A stretch of 64,000 nucleotides of DNA, from assembly GCF_002930155.1 (NCBI RefSeq), contig NZ_PHND01000001.1:824010-888009 (forward strand), given 5' to 3'. A model generated the notes under the pieces. The model worked only from the letters and a program-made list of their open reading frames with translations. It did not search any database and had not been told where the DNA came from. Of this stretch, positions 33,318 through 44,484 are shown piece after piece (positions within the stretch are counted from its first letter, which is position 1; each line of letters begins with the position of its first letter). The position numbers and the translations under genes are program-made. This DNA is from Entomoplasma ellychniae. Lineage in GTDB: Bacteria > Bacillota_I > Bacilli_A > Mycoplasmatales > Mycoplasmataceae.

Positions 33318-33494
33318 ATGAGAACACATGAACATACTACCACTTTTGTTTCAACAATTGGTACTGAAATAAAGCCAACTAAAATTATATTAAATGAAAT
33401 ACTTTATTATGAACAACAATTTGGTGTTAATGATATATTAAAAAATTTGAAAACTAAAACAAAAAATTTCACTAGACACCAATCAAAAACATAA
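33318..33494 (+). CDS. Short ORF of unknown significance (58 aa)
   Basis: ATG 33318 to TAA 33494 encodes 58 residues beginning MRTHEHTTTFVSTIGTEI and ending KNFTRHQSKT. There is no Shine-Dalgarno and it overlaps the mgtA promoter on the other strand. It could be a small gene or, more likely, the remnant of a longer gene. No family recognised. Confidence 0.25.
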   Translation: MRTHEHTTTFVSTIGTEIKPTKIILNEILYYEQQFGVNDILKNLKTKTKNFTRHQSKT

Positions 33495-33640
33495 TTTTTT
33501 ATATTTTTTATGTAATAATATATGTGAGGGTTCAATTATAATAATTGGATATTACAATATAGTGTTATCGCTGTATTTCCTCCTTTCTATGCCCTAGAGG
33601 CACGTCCCTCCCAATTTTAAAATTGGGAGACTTTTTTTAA
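33495..33640 (+). promoter_or_regulatory. Structured leader ending in a strong hairpin plus T-tract
   Basis: A relatively GC-rich island (about 33,565-33,620, with TTTCCTCC, TGCC CTAGA GGCA and CGTCCCTCCC) in otherwise AT-rich DNA. The arms TGCC/GGCA form a small hairpin. It is followed by CTCCCAATTTT and its exact reverse complement AAAATTGGGAG (33,608-33,629) and then CTTTTTTT, a strong intrinsic-terminator shape. It ends about 10 bases before the ATG of the PemK-like pseudogene. It could be an attenuator, a riboswitch-like leader, or the terminator of an unannotated small RNA. No known riboswitch consensus was recognised. Confidence 0.5.
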
Positions 33641-33649
33641 GGAATAAAA

Positions 33650-34073
33650 ATGGAAAACAAAATTGTTTATAGAAAATTTGATATAGTAAAAATAAGTAAA
33701 ATACATGCTAATGAAATTTTTAGAAGTATTTCTCAGGATAAAAAGATTTTAGATTTTAGTAAAAAAAAAGTTTATTAAGAAAAGGCCTGCAATAATTTTA
33801 AAATCATTTCAAAATGGTGAATATTTAGTTATACCACTCACTACGAAAAAAATAAGAAATAGTAAAGTACATAAAATAATAAGAGAAAAAATAATAATTT
33901 CTGATTTGGAAATTTCTTACTTAATGTTTGATTCGATTTTAAGAATTAATCATTCTCAAATAATTTCGGTATATTCAAAGGGTAAAAATAAAAGTTTCAT
34001 AAAAATTCCTAATTCAACAAAAAAATGAATATTAAAAATAGCTACTGAAAAAATAACTAAAATCTTTAACTAA
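33650..34073 (+). pseudogene. PemK/MazF-like toxin gene, frameshifted at an A9 tract
   Basis: The first frame (ATG 33650) gives MENKIVYRKFDIVKISKIHAN and stops just after an A9 tract at 33761-33769. The next frame continues KKFIKKRPAIILKSFQNG, EYLVIPLTTKK, and a long C-terminal part to TAA 34073. The combination of FDIVKI, KKRPAIIL and LVIPLTT in this order is the PemK/MazF ribonuclease layout. A tract of 8 A would fuse the halves into one 140-residue protein. No antitoxin gene is adjacent. It has Shine-Dalgarno AAGGAAT. It may be dead, phase-variable, or rescued by slippage. Confidence 0.55.
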
Positions 34074-34111
34074 TGTATTTTTATGTGATATCATTTAAAT
34101 ATCAATAAGTA

Positions 34112-34160
34112 ATTGAGCAAGGCTTAACCGTCTTGCTTTATTTATTGCGAAAGGAGATAA
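34112..34160 (+). promoter_or_regulatory. rimP-nusA operon leader hairpin
   Basis: Upstream of rimP, AGCAAG and CTTGCT pair around GCTTAACCGT at about 34,118-34,139, followed by a T-rich stretch and then the Shine-Dalgarno AAAGGAG at about 34,150. Leaders with hairpins before rimP-nusA are known in Firmicutes. A regulatory role here is inferred. Confidence 0.4.
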
Positions 34161-34655
34161 ATGAGAAATTTCACAACTGTAAAAGATCAAATAATTAAAA
34201 TTGTAGAACCAATTCTAAAAGAATCTGGATTAAAAATTTATGAGATAAATAATTATTTTGATTTTGATAGTGACATCTTACAAATATTAGTAGAAGATTT
34301 AGCAAAACCTAATAAACCATTAGATTTTGATGATATTACTAAAAGCAATGAGTTAATTTCACAAGCATTAGATCAATTAGAAGAACTAAGTGATGCATAT
34401 ATGTTAGAAATAGCTAGTGCTGGGGCTGAAAAGCCCATTAAAGATAAAGACCAACTTATTAAAGCAATTGGTGATTACATACATTTAGAATTAAATAAAA
34501 GTGTAAATAATCAAAATGCAATTGAAGGCACATTGCTAAGTTATGATGAAGTTAATGACTCATTTATACTGGGATACTTTTTAAAAGGTCAAAAGAAAAA
34601 ACACAACTTCACATTTAATGAAGTTAAGACTATTAGATACGCAGTAAAGTTTTAA
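34161..34655 (+). CDS. rimP: Ribosome maturation factor RimP
   Basis: A 164-residue protein required for 30S maturation. Family features are visible: IVEPILKESGLKIYEIN at the N-terminus, LQILVED, the middle DAYMLEIASAGAEKPI (the LEVSSPGxxRPL equivalent, with AGAEKPI), and a C-terminal SH3-like domain. It has Shine-Dalgarno AAAGGAG and is the first gene of the rimP-nusA-rnpM-ylxQ-infB operon, with 9 bases to nusA. Confidence 0.88.
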   Translation: MRNFTTVKDQIIKIVEPILKESGLKIYEINNYFDFDSDILQILVEDLAKPNKPLDFDDITKSNELISQALDQLEELSDAYMLEIASAGAEKPIKDKDQLIKAIGDYIHLELNKSVNNQNAIEGTLLSYDEVNDSFILGYFLKGQKKKHNFTFNEVKTIRYAVKF

Positions 34656-34664
34656 GGAGATATA

Positions 34665-36113
34665 ATGGTAAACGGAGCGCAATTATTAGAAGCATTAGCT
34701 TCAATTGAAAATGAAAAAGGAATTGATAGAGAAATTGCTTTAGAAGGAATCAAAGAAGGATTTCAAAAAGCATTTGAAAGATTTTATGATACAGATGCTA
34801 TTATTAGAGTTGAAATTGATGACAACTCAGGTGATATTAAATTATTACAACAATTAAAAGTTGTTAAAACAATTAATGATATTGAAGATGATTGATTAGA
34901 AATTGAATTAGAAGCAGCATTACAAATTAACAAGACAGCTATTGTTGGAGAAAATGTTTACAAAGAAATTAAATTTGGTGATGAATTCTCAAGAATGGCT
35001 GTTGGACAAGTACGTCAAATATTTCAACAAAAATTAAAAGCGACTGAAAGAGAAAGCATTTATAGAAGATTTGCTGGATTAGAAAATGAAATTGTAACTG
35101 GTAAGATTGTTGGGACTAATGATAATCAAACTTCTTACCTATTAGACATTGAAGGTGTGCAAACATCACTATGAAACAAAAAATGTATTAATGGGGAAAC
35201 ATTTAAAATTGATCAATTTGTTGATGTTTTAATTGAAGAAGTTTCAAGAGAAAATAAATATTCACAATTATCAGTATCAAGAATTGCTCCAAATTTTTTA
35301 ATTAAATTATTAGAAAGAGAAATTAGTGAAGTACATGATGGAGTTGTTGAAATTGTTTCAGCATCAAGAGAAGCTGGTAAAAGAGCTAAAATCTCAGTAT
35401 TATCACACGACATGAATGTAGAACCAATTGGAGCTATTGTTGGAGTTAAAGGTGCTAGAATTAATCAAATATCTGCACAATTAAATGGTGAAAAAATTGA
35501 TGTTATTAGATATAGTGAAGACTTCACTGAATATTTAATCAACGCAATGGCACCAGTTAAGGTTATTTCAGTTAATGAAGTATTTGGTGAATATGATATT
35601 GTTGTTCCAAATGAGCAATTGTCATTAGCTATTGGTAAATTTGGAATGGCTGCTAAATTAGTTGCTAACTTATTAAAAAGAAGAATTAATATTTATAGTT
35701 TAGAAAGTGCTAAAGAAGCAAATGTTTCTGTTTTATGAAATGGAAACATTACAGAAGAACAAGTAAATGATCCAGCATTCTTAAGTGAAGTTAACAAGAG
35801 AAAAACTAGAACTGATGCTACTTCAAGAGAAAATTTTTCCCCAAGAGATAACTATGTTGCTAAAAAACCTCAATACAACATTGATAGAGAAGCTTTATCA
35901 GCATTTCAAGACGAAATTGGTGAAGAATACAATTCAGGAGTAGAAGAAATTGATGAAGAATTATTAGCAGCAATCAATGCAGTTGATTCGCCAGCTATTG
36001 ATTTAAAAGAAATTCAAGCTGAATTAGAATCATTTAATAATGTTATTGAAGAAAAAGTTGTTGAAGAAATTGATGAAGATGAAGAAGATCTTTATGAAGA
36101 ATACTACGATTAA
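34665..36113 (+). CDS. nusA: Transcription termination/antitermination factor NusA
   Basis: A 482-residue NusA. In order: the N-terminal RNAP-binding domain; S1 domain (about 135-200); KH1 and KH2, with GAIVGVKGARINQISAQLNGEKIDVI at about 254 and LAIGKFGMAAKLVANLLKRRINI at about 322; then a mollicute-type acidic C-terminal tail rich in Glu/Asp (last 80 residues) instead of AR repeats. The Trp codons around residue 77 and others are TGA. The tail overlaps the start of rnpM by 20 bases. Confidence 0.93.
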
Positions 36114-36360
36114 TAATTTAAGAAAAGAAATAGTTAGTAAAAAAATGATCAATAAATTTGAATTATTTAGAGTTGTATTGACTAAAGATAATAAAGTATT
36201 TGTTGATCATACTTATCAAGCAAATGGTCGAGGATCTTATATTTTAAAAGATTTAGATTCTATTGAACAAGCTAGAAAAAAACATTTGCTAGCAAAAAGT
36301 TTTAAAACTAAAATAGATATGTCTATTTATGATGAACTAGAAAAGATAATTAATGAATAA
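36094..36360 (+). CDS. rnpM: RNase P modulator RnpM (YlxR/DUF448)
   Basis: An 88-residue YlxR-family RNA-binding protein, now known to modulate RNase P in Bacillus. The segment KFELFRVVLTKDNKVFVD followed by NGRGSYI is the family core. The start ATG 36094 lies inside the end of nusA; upstream in-frame ATGs would give only a Lys-rich, nusA-overlapping extension. The Cys usually present near the N-terminus of YlxR is absent. Its stop overlaps the ylxQ start by 8 bases. Confidence 0.8.
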   Translation: MKNTTINNLRKEIVSKKMINKFELFRVVLTKDNKVFVDHTYQANGRGSYILKDLDSIEQARKKHLLAKSFKTKIDMSIYDELEKIINE

Positions 36361-36652
36361 AAGCAAATTATTAAATGCTATTGGCATGTGTTATGCTGCT
36401 AATAAAATTATTAAAGGTGAACAACTTTTGGACGCAATTAAAAAAAATAAAGTAAAACTAGTTATTTTATCAAGTAATATGGGAAGTAGTCAAAAAAAGA
36501 AATTTATTGATAAGTGTACTTTTTATAATATTGAATATTATACAAATTTAATTACAGTTGAAGAGATGATAACATCTTTTGCAAATAAAAATGTAGTTGC
36601 ATTAGGAGTTAATGATCCTAACTTTATTAAATTAATTAAATCAAATATATAA
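36353..36652 (+). CDS. L7Ae-like ribosomal protein YlxQ
   Basis: A 99-residue L7Ae/L30e-fold protein: LLNAIGMCYAANKIIKGEQLLDAIKKNKVKLVILSSN at the start and NVVALGVNDPNF at the end. It is a kink-turn RNA binder of unsettled role found between ylxR and infB in Firmicutes, exactly as here. Normal length. Confidence 0.85.
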   Translation: MNKSKLLNAIGMCYAANKIIKGEQLLDAIKKNKVKLVILSSNMGSSQKKKFIDKCTFYNIEYYTNLITVEEMITSFANKNVVALGVNDPNFIKLIKSNI

Positions 36653-36684
36653 GAATATAATTTAAATAAAAGAAGGAGGTTTTT

Positions 36685-38568
36685 ATGGCTAAAAAAACAA
36701 ATAATAGACCAGCACATGCAAACAAAAAACAAATGTCTAAAGATCATACAAAACAAATTAAACAACAATTAAATGAAACAGTAGCAACTGGATTAATTGA
36801 TGGAGTATTTGTATATACTCAAACATTATCAGTTTTAGAATTTGCCACTCAAATTGGGCAAAGTGTTGCTGTGATTTTAAAACATTTCTTCGCACAAGGA
36901 CTAATGCTAAATCAAAATGCAATTTTATCAGAAGAACAAATGGCAGAACTTGCTTTAGAATTAGGATTTGACTTTAGAAAAGAAGAATCTTTATCAAAAG
37001 AAAACTTTTTTGATGCTCTAGACTTAACTGTTGAAGATAAACCAGAAGATTTAGTTATGCGTAACCCAATAGTAACAATTATGGGTCATGTTGATCATGG
37101 TAAAACAACTTTATTAGATTCAATTAAAAATACTAATGTTGTTGCTGGTGAAGCTGGGGGTATTACTCAAGCAATTGGTGCTTATCGTATTAAAACTGAA
37201 GATGGTCGAAGAATAACTTTTATTGATACACCAGGTCATGAGGCTTTTTCTGAAATGAGAGCACGTGGAGCTAATGTAACTGATATAGTTATTTTAATAG
37301 TAGCAGCTGATGATGGTGTTATGCCTCAAACAGAAGAAGCTATTGATCATGCTAAATTAGCAAATGTTCCAATTGTTGTATTTGTTAATAAATGTGATAA
37401 ACCAGGAGCAGATCCTGAAAGAGTTAAATCTGAATTAATGAAATATGGTTTATTAGCTGAAGAGTATGGTGGGGATATTCCATTTGTACTAGGATCAGCT
37501 AAAGCCAAAACTGGATTAAAAGAATTACAAGATACACTTTTATTTATTGCAGAAATGCAAGATTATAAAGCTAATCCAAATAAATTAGCATCTGGTGTTG
37601 TTTTAGAAGCACACTTAGATAAAGCAAAAGGACCAGTTGCTTCAATTTTAGTTAAAGATGGAACTTTAGAAATTAAAGATATGATAGTTGCTGGTACTAC
37701 TTATGGAAATATTAAACTAATTGAAAATGAACATGCTAAAAAAGTATTAAAAGCAGGTCCGAGTAAACCAGTTGTTATATATGGTTTAAACGAAGTACCT
37801 TCAGCTGGTGATAAATTCATTGTTATTAATGATGAAAAAACTGCTAGAAGTATTGCTGAAGCTCAAGCTGAAAAGAAATTAAATGCAGAACGTCAAAAAA
37901 ATAATTCATTTAGTTTAGCTTCAATTAAAAAGCATATTGATGATGGTGAATTAAAAGCTATTAACTTAATTATTAAAGCTGACACACAAGGTAGTGTTGA
38001 AGCTATTAAAGGTAGTTTAGCTAAAATTGAAATTAATGGAGTTAAAATTAATATTATTAGAGCAAGTGTTGGAGGAATTACATTAAGTGATGTTACTTTA
38101 GCATCAACTGTCACTGAAGGGATTGTATTAATCTATGGATTTAATGTAAGACCAGATGCTATTGTTAGAAAAAAAGCTGAAGAGGAAAAAATTGAAATAA
38201 GATTTTATAATATTATTTATAAACTAATTGAAGAACTTGAAGCATCAGCACAAGGTATGCTAGATCCTGAATTTGAAGAAAAAATTACAGGACAAGCAGA
38301 AATTAGAGCACTATTCAGACATACTGATGTTGGTGTTATTGGTGGATTTCATATAACTGATGGATATTTAACTAGAAAATCAAAAGTTAGACTAATAAGA
38401 GATTCGATTGTTGTTTATACTGGAGAGTTATCAAGTTTAAAACATTTAAAAGATGATATTAAAGAAGCCAAAATTAATTCAGAAGGTGGATTAACTATTA
38501 AAAACTTCAACGACCTTAAAGAAGGCGATATTGTTGAAGGATATATTGAATCAGAAATTAAGAAATAA
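36685..38568 (+). CDS. infB: Translation initiation factor IF-2
   Basis: A 627-residue IF-2, the GTPase bringing fMet-tRNA to the 30S subunit. The G domain starts near 127, with GHVDHGKTT (G1), DTPGHEAF (G3) and NKCDK (G4). Domains II-IV follow with the C-terminal fMet-tRNA-binding segments. The N-terminal extension is short (about 120 residues), as usual in Mollicutes. It has a strong AAGGAGG Shine-Dalgarno. In most Firmicutes rbfA follows; here a type III R-M operon starts 5 bases after the stop, so the island junction is immediately 3' of infB. Confidence 0.96.
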   Translation: MAKKTNNRPAHANKKQMSKDHTKQIKQQLNETVATGLIDGVFVYTQTLSVLEFATQIGQSVAVILKHFFAQGLMLNQNAILSEEQMAELALELGFDFRKEESLSKENFFDALDLTVEDKPEDLVMRNPIVTIMGHVDHGKTTLLDSIKNTNVVAGEAGGITQAIGAYRIKTEDGRRITFIDTPGHEAFSEMRARGANVTDIVILIVAADDGVMPQTEEAIDHAKLANVPIVVFVNKCDKPGADPERVKSELMKYGLLAEEYGGDIPFVLGSAKAKTGLKELQDTLLFIAEMQDYKANPNKLASGVVLEAHLDKAKGPVASILVKDGTLEIKDMIVAGTTYGNIKLIENEHAKKVLKAGPSKPVVIYGLNEVPSAGDKFIVINDEKTARSIAEAQAEKKLNAERQKNNSFSLASIKKHIDDGELKAINLIIKADTQGSVEAIKGSLAKIEINGVKINIIRASVGGITLSDVTLASTVTEGIVLIYGFNVRPDAIVRKKAEEEKIEIRFYNIIYKLIEELEASAQGMLDPEFEEKITGQAEIRALFRHTDVGVIGGFHITDGYLTRKSKVRLIRDSIVVYTGELSSLKHLKDDIKEAKINSEGGLTIKNFNDLKEGDIVEGYIESEIKK

Positions 38569-38573
38569 GGTGT

Positions 38574-40148
38574 ATGAAAATGGAAAAATTAAATAAAGTT
38601 AAACTAGAACAAATATCATTACTACAAGAAAGAGTTTCTGAAGGTTCTTTAGAGGAAAGTAATTTTAGAATATTAAAGAAAATAATTTTAAAAGCAGATA
38701 ATAGTCAAGAAGTTTTTGCTTTAGCTTCTATGGGTATGATATTTAAAAATACAGGATTAGTTTATGATCAAAAAACAGAAAAAATAGAGAATAATATAAA
38801 ATACTTAAGCAAAAATAATATTCTTTCATTTGTTGAATCTGGAGAAATTCAGCATGAATTATTAATAGGAGATAATTACGATTCTTTATTGAATTTGCAA
38901 ATTAAATATTTGTCAAAAATAAAAATAATATATATTGATCCACCATATGGTTCAAACGATTTAGGAGAGTTTGCTGATACTAATTATCAAAATGCTATTT
39001 CTAGAGATAATTTATTGTCAATGTTACACCCAAGATTGATTTTAGCTAGGACTTTACTTTTAGATGATGGAGTAATATATTGTTCAATTGATGATAAAAA
39101 TTATGCATATATAAAATGTTTATTTGATGAGGTTTTTGGTGAAGAAAACTACATTTCAACTTTCATTTGAAATAATACAACTGGTGGGGGAATAAGATCT
39201 AAACACGTTAATAAAACACACGAGTATATTTTATTTTATAGTAAAAATAAAAAAAATATTGAGGAATTATGAGCGCCTTTATCGCCTTCTGCGATATCAA
39301 GCTATAAACTTAAAGATGATAGAGGCAAACTTTATAGATTACAACAATTTGCTTGACAAAATGAATCTGAAGGACTAAATCAAAAATACCCAATCACTAC
39401 GCCAGATGGAACAGAAATAATACCACAAGAAGGATATATTTACAGAACAACAAAAGAAACATTTAATAAGTGAAATGATAATGGAATTATAGTTTTTAAA
39501 AAAACTAAAGAATCAGTTTTTTCTAATTTAGATGGTTCTAATACAGAATGAACAATATCTGTTAAAGATTATTTGGGTGATGGAATGGGTGCGCCAACCT
39601 CTTCCCTTCCTAAAGAATATGTTAAAACAAATCAGAAATCTTCTTCAGAAATAAAAGATATTTTTGGGAAAAAAGTATTTAAATTTACAAAACCTGTTGA
39701 TTTAATTAAATATTTAATAAAGATAATACCAGAAGAAGAAAATACAATTGTTTTAGATTTTTTTGCAGGTTCAGGAACAACGGGGCAAGCGGTTTGTGAA
39801 ATAAATAAAGAATTGGGGAAAAAGTACAAATTCATATTGTGTACAAATAATGAAAAGGACGTTAAATTGCATCCAAGAGGAATTGCTTACGATGTGACTG
39901 TTGAAAGATTGAGGAGAGTGATGACAGGAATAGCAACATCTGGTAATTCCAATTTTAAATGAATAAAAAACAATGAAAAATTAGGGGGTAATTTGGAAGT
40001 TTTTGAAATATTTTTTGCTGATAATAAAGATATTGATATTTTTAATAAAATAGATGAAACAAATTACGGTTATAAAAAAATGTCTTTAGAAGAAAAAATA
40101 AAATGAGTATGTGAAAATTTTGAGAAAACTGCAAAGGTGCTAAAATAA
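38574..40148 (+). CDS. mod: Type III restriction-modification DNA methyltransferase (Mod)
   Basis: A 524-residue beta-class adenine-N6 methyltransferase. The catalytic motif DPPYGSND is at about residue 122, and the SAM motif FAGSGTT at about 396, i.e. motif IV precedes motif I (beta order). Between them lies a variable target-recognition region (about 190-340). The C-terminal PRGIAYDVTVERLRRVM is typical of type III Mod. ATG 38574 has an in-frame ATG at 38580. It overlaps the infB ribosome path closely (5-base gap) and is one base from res. It would both modify and supply specificity for Res. The gene is intact. Confidence 0.9.
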
Positions 40149-40149
40149 A

Positions 40150-42117
40150 ATGAATCCAGAAATAGAAAAATTACAATTATTTGCTATAAATAAGATTGAA
40201 CAAACACTTGATGTAAAAAATATTGTGACATTTAAATCTCCAACAGGTTCTGGTAAAACTATAATGCTATGTAAATTAATTAATTCGATGATAAGCAAAA
40301 ATTCAGAATTAATTTTTTTAGTTTCTTCTTTATCAAAAAGTGAATTAGCACTTCAAAATCATGAAACTTTTTTTAATTTCTCAGTGGATAACCCGCTTAT
40401 TAAACCATTTTATATAAATTCTGAGACTTCAGAGGAAGCATCTTTGCAAATTCCTTGTGAATATAACGTTTATTCGTTGCCTACAAATTTGTATAATAAA
40501 CACGGTAAATTATTCAAAGGAATTTTGGAATCATTTTTAAATAATATAAAACTAAAGGGAAAAAAAATAATTTTGATTAGAGATGAATGTCATATTGAAA
40601 CAACTAATTTGTCAAAACTAAATCATTTTTTTGATAAAATTCTTAATATTTCTGCTACACCTCAAACTACAAAATTTTTGATTGATGTTGAAATATCTGA
40701 ATATGATGCTGAAAGATTTGGATTAATTAAACAAGTTAAAGAAATGGGAAATGGAGGTATTGAAGAATTTGAACTAGCTATAAAACACTTTATAAGTGTG
40801 AAAGAAAAATACATAAAAACCTTCAATATTAACCCATGTATGATAGTTCAAATTTCAAATGAAGATAAAGGTTCATATGAATGAAAAACTATAAAAAAAA
40901 TATTAAATAATCCTCAATTTAATTTACATTGAATGTATTTAGCCACAAATATTAAAGACTATGATACTAATGATAAAATAAAAAACATTTCTAATTCAAA
41001 TAAAAAAATAAAATGAAAAAAATATGCTAGAAATAATAACTCTCAAATAGATGTTATTATCTCTAAAATGGTTATTACTGAGGGTTGAGACATACCTCGA
41101 GCTTGTATGTTATTTCAATTAAGAGACACAAAATCAAAATCACTAACAGAACAAATTGTGGGTAGAGTTAGAAGAAATCCCATTTTAAAAAATTGAAATG
41201 ATTATGTTGATAATAAAAATGATTACTTTTTTGCTCTTCAATCTTGAGTTTGAGGTGATTTATCTAAGGTTAATAGAAATTTTAAAAGAGTGTATTTAAA
41301 AAAAGATCTTATAAAAGTTCAAACTACTTCTCTCCAAAAAATTATTCAAGTTCATTCAGATCATCAATTTGATATAAGAAATTTTGCTATCCAAAACCAA
41401 CCTTTAATTTTGGAACAAAATATTTTTAAATTATATAAATTATGACAAAAAATGGATTATGACTTAAACAAACAAGCTTGAAATGTGATTAAAAATTTTA
41501 ATGATTGAAAACTATTGTCTAACTCAACTGATAGAATCATCCAAGAAAACAGAAGAATATTAAAGGACTATGAAAAAACTATGTTTGTCAATAAAATATC
41601 GGGTCTTCAACAAGAAAGTTATTTTGAAATAACAAAACAAAAATTAACTATAAAAGACAGCTTATGAAGAGTAATCGATAATTATTTTGATGATAATGAT
41701 GATTCTGAAATTTGCTTTGATTCTGAAGCTGAAAAAAAATTCGCTATTATACTATCATTGACTAAAAACACAGTTTGAGCAAGAAATTTTTACCCAAATT
41801 CAACTATAAATTTTGAATACATTAATATTACAAAAACAAAATCTTATCCTGATTTTATTTTAAAAGATAAAAATAATTTAAATCACATTTTTGAGGTTAA
41901 AAGCTTCAATTTGAGCAATGAACAAAAAATTGATATTTTAGCTTATAAAGAAAAAATATCAGATCTTGCAGAATGTTACTTATTTGCTTCCAAAAAAACT
42001 AATCAAACTTTCTACATTCCTATTTTAATTGGAAATTTATGAGAAATAAGAAAATTTTCTAAAGGTGTAGAGCATATTATTGATGATAAAAAATTAATAG
42101 AGGAACTATCAGTTTAA
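40150..42117 (+). CDS. res: Type III restriction enzyme Res subunit
   Basis: A 655-residue SF2 helicase-nuclease. Walker A is SPTGSGKT at about 32-39, motif II is DECH at about 150-153, motif III is SATP, and motif VI-like is QIVGRVRRNP. Towards the C-terminus, YPDFIL..FEVKSFN (about 565-590) is a PD-ExK nuclease site, so both activities look preserved. The length is shorter than classical EcoP1 Res (about 970) but complete here, with many TGA-Trp codons and no frameshift. The start is one base after the mod stop, so expression is coupled. Confidence 0.85.
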
Positions 42118-42355
42118 AATATTTAAATAAATTAAGCATTCGAAATTGATATTAAAAACTCTTTTATTTTTAGTAGATAATTAATTCTATGGAAATTTTT
42201 CAATCAAATCATAAAAAAATCAAAAAAACATTAATTTTATTTTTGATGATTATTTTAAAATAACATTTTAGCTATAATAAATTCATTTTAAACGTGGGTA
42301 TACAAATTAAAAACGACCTCCAATATAGACCATCGTTAATTTTACTAAGTTAAGT
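42118..42355. other. Intergenic gap between two R-M systems
   Basis: 238 AT-rich bases with no gene. A TATAAT box occurs at 42273-42278. AACGA and TCGTT arms around 42,313-42,338 could form a hairpin in the leader of the next gene. No repeat or IS end was recognised. Confidence 0.5.
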
Positions 42356-44484
42356 ATGCATAACTTTTTTGTTATTGATCTTTCTCAAGCTATATGATAT
42401 GAAAAAAATAATATTTTAAAAATTGGAAATAAAAATATTCAAAATTTATCAAATAAAGAAAATTATTCAGTACTTATTTTTATTTTAAAAATTTTAAAAT
42501 CTGGATATTCAATTTCTAAAATAGAATTGGAAAAAAATGGCAATTAGGAAGAGAAGCCTCAGGGAGATTGGATATAATTATATATGATTTAAGCAATAAA
42601 CCGTTTTGAATGATAGAAGATAAAGATGAAAGCGAGATTTCAAAATATGCTTCTTCATCAGCAAATATTAATAAAATAAAGCAATTAATTTCTTATTACA
42701 ATCAAGAGAGAGAAACGAAATTTTTATCTTATTTTTCTTTTAATTTTTCTAGTAATAAACCTTTATTTGCAACGATAAAAGTAACAGATAGAATGAAAAA
42801 TTGTCCTAATTTAGAAGATATTTATGATATTTGAGATAAAAATTTTGACAGCACTGATTTGTTTAAAATTAATCCTTATAATTTATCAAAAAAATGTTTA
42901 AAAAATAATGATTTAATATTAATAGATAATGATGACATAGTTCATAATATATTTAATCAATTTTTAACTATCCTTAGAATAAATACTGTTTCAGATAAAC
43001 CTAATTCTTTTGATAAATTAATAAATCTTTTTATTGCAAAAATTTATGATGAATTACAAGATGATATTAATTTTGAAGTAAATTCTAATAATGTATCTTA
43101 TAATGTTGAAGGAAAAAGGTTTCAGTATTTGTCAAAAATTGATACCCCTGAATCATTTTTAATTAGATTGTATGATTTATATAAAAACGGAATGAAATAT
43201 TGTTTAAATAAAGAAATAATAGATTATACAGATGATGATTTTTGAGAATTAGCCAATAAAAATAATAATCAAAAATTATTAAAAATGTTTCAAAATTTAA
43301 GATTAAAAAAAGATAATACTTTTGCATTTATAGAGGTATTTGATGATTATACTTTTAAAAATAACTTTGAAATAGTTAAAGAATTAGTGGAATTATTACA
43401 AAAATATAAATTTAAATATAATAATAAAAAACAATTTTTAGGTGATTTTTTTGAAGAATTATTAAATGAATCGTGAAAGCAAGAAGCGGGACAATTTTTT
43501 ACTCCATTACCTATAGTGGAAATGATGACAAACGCATTACCAATCAAAGAAAATATACAAAATAAATTATTGTCAACAAAAATACAAAATGAGCTTTTAC
43601 CTAAAACTTTGGATTATGCTTACGGATCGGGACATTTTTTAATTTCCTCAATGGACATAATTCAAAAATATATTGACAATATTGATTTAAATAGTATAAA
43701 AATAGATAATTATAAAAATAAAATCCAAAGCTATAAAAAGGATAAATATTCTTGAGCGAAGGAATACGTTTACGGTATTGAAAAAGATTATAGATTAAGT
43801 AAAACTACAAAAATAGCATCTTTCCTAAATGGAGATGGAGAGGCAAACGTTTTAAACGCTGATGCTCTACTTAAATTTGATTCTGAAATATTTAACGGAA
43901 CTATTTTTTATGGTAAAAAACCTAATAATGAAATATTTGATTATATTATTTCAAATCCTCCATATTCAGTAAAAGGATTTATGAAAAATTTTATTATATC
44001 TGGAATAAAACCAGGAGATGGAACTTTTGAATTTTTAAATGAAATAAACTACAAAAATACAAATATTGAATCTTTCTTTTTGGAGAGAACATATCAATTA
44101 TTAAAAAATAATGGTTTTGCGTCAATTGTGTTACCCCAATCATTTTTAACAAATGATAAATATTCAGAAATTAGATCATGAATGTTAGAAAAATTTTATA
44201 TTAAATCTATTTTTTTATCTGGTCCAAATACTTTTTCGGGAACTACAACTTCTCCTGTAATTTTATTTTTACAAAAAAGTGCTAAAAACATCATAGATTT
44301 AAATTATCATGTTTTTGTAATACATTCACCAATTATGATTGACCATAATTCATTAAAATTAGAAAAAGATTTTTTAGGATTTTACTTCTCTTCAAATAAA
44401 AATAAAAAAGGTATAACAATAACTAATTTTGATAATTTAAAAAATAAGTTATTCAGAAAATATAAAAAATATGTTTTTGGGTAA
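42356..44484 (+). pseudogene. Type IIG/type I-like restriction-methylase, frameshifted at an A7 tract
   Basis: The first 63 codons from ATG 42356 end at TAG 42545 just after an A7 run (42531-42537). One extra A would join them to the frame that continues to TAA 44484. The fused product of about 710 residues starts with a nuclease-like N-terminus (REASGRLDIIIYD and WMIEDKDES, an HSDR_N-type D...EDK). A helical linker and an N6-adenine methylase domain follow. The latter has QEAGQFFTPLPIVEMM, motif I as AYGSGHFLIS (normally DPACGSG), and motif IV SNPPYS. A likely specificity gene overlaps the 3' end. Either decayed or phase-variable. Confidence 0.65.

Noticed and set aside
33565..33629. Known riboswitch (M-box, purine, preQ1, fluoride) in the leader
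   Set aside because: None of the conserved cores could be matched; retained only as an unassigned structured leader.
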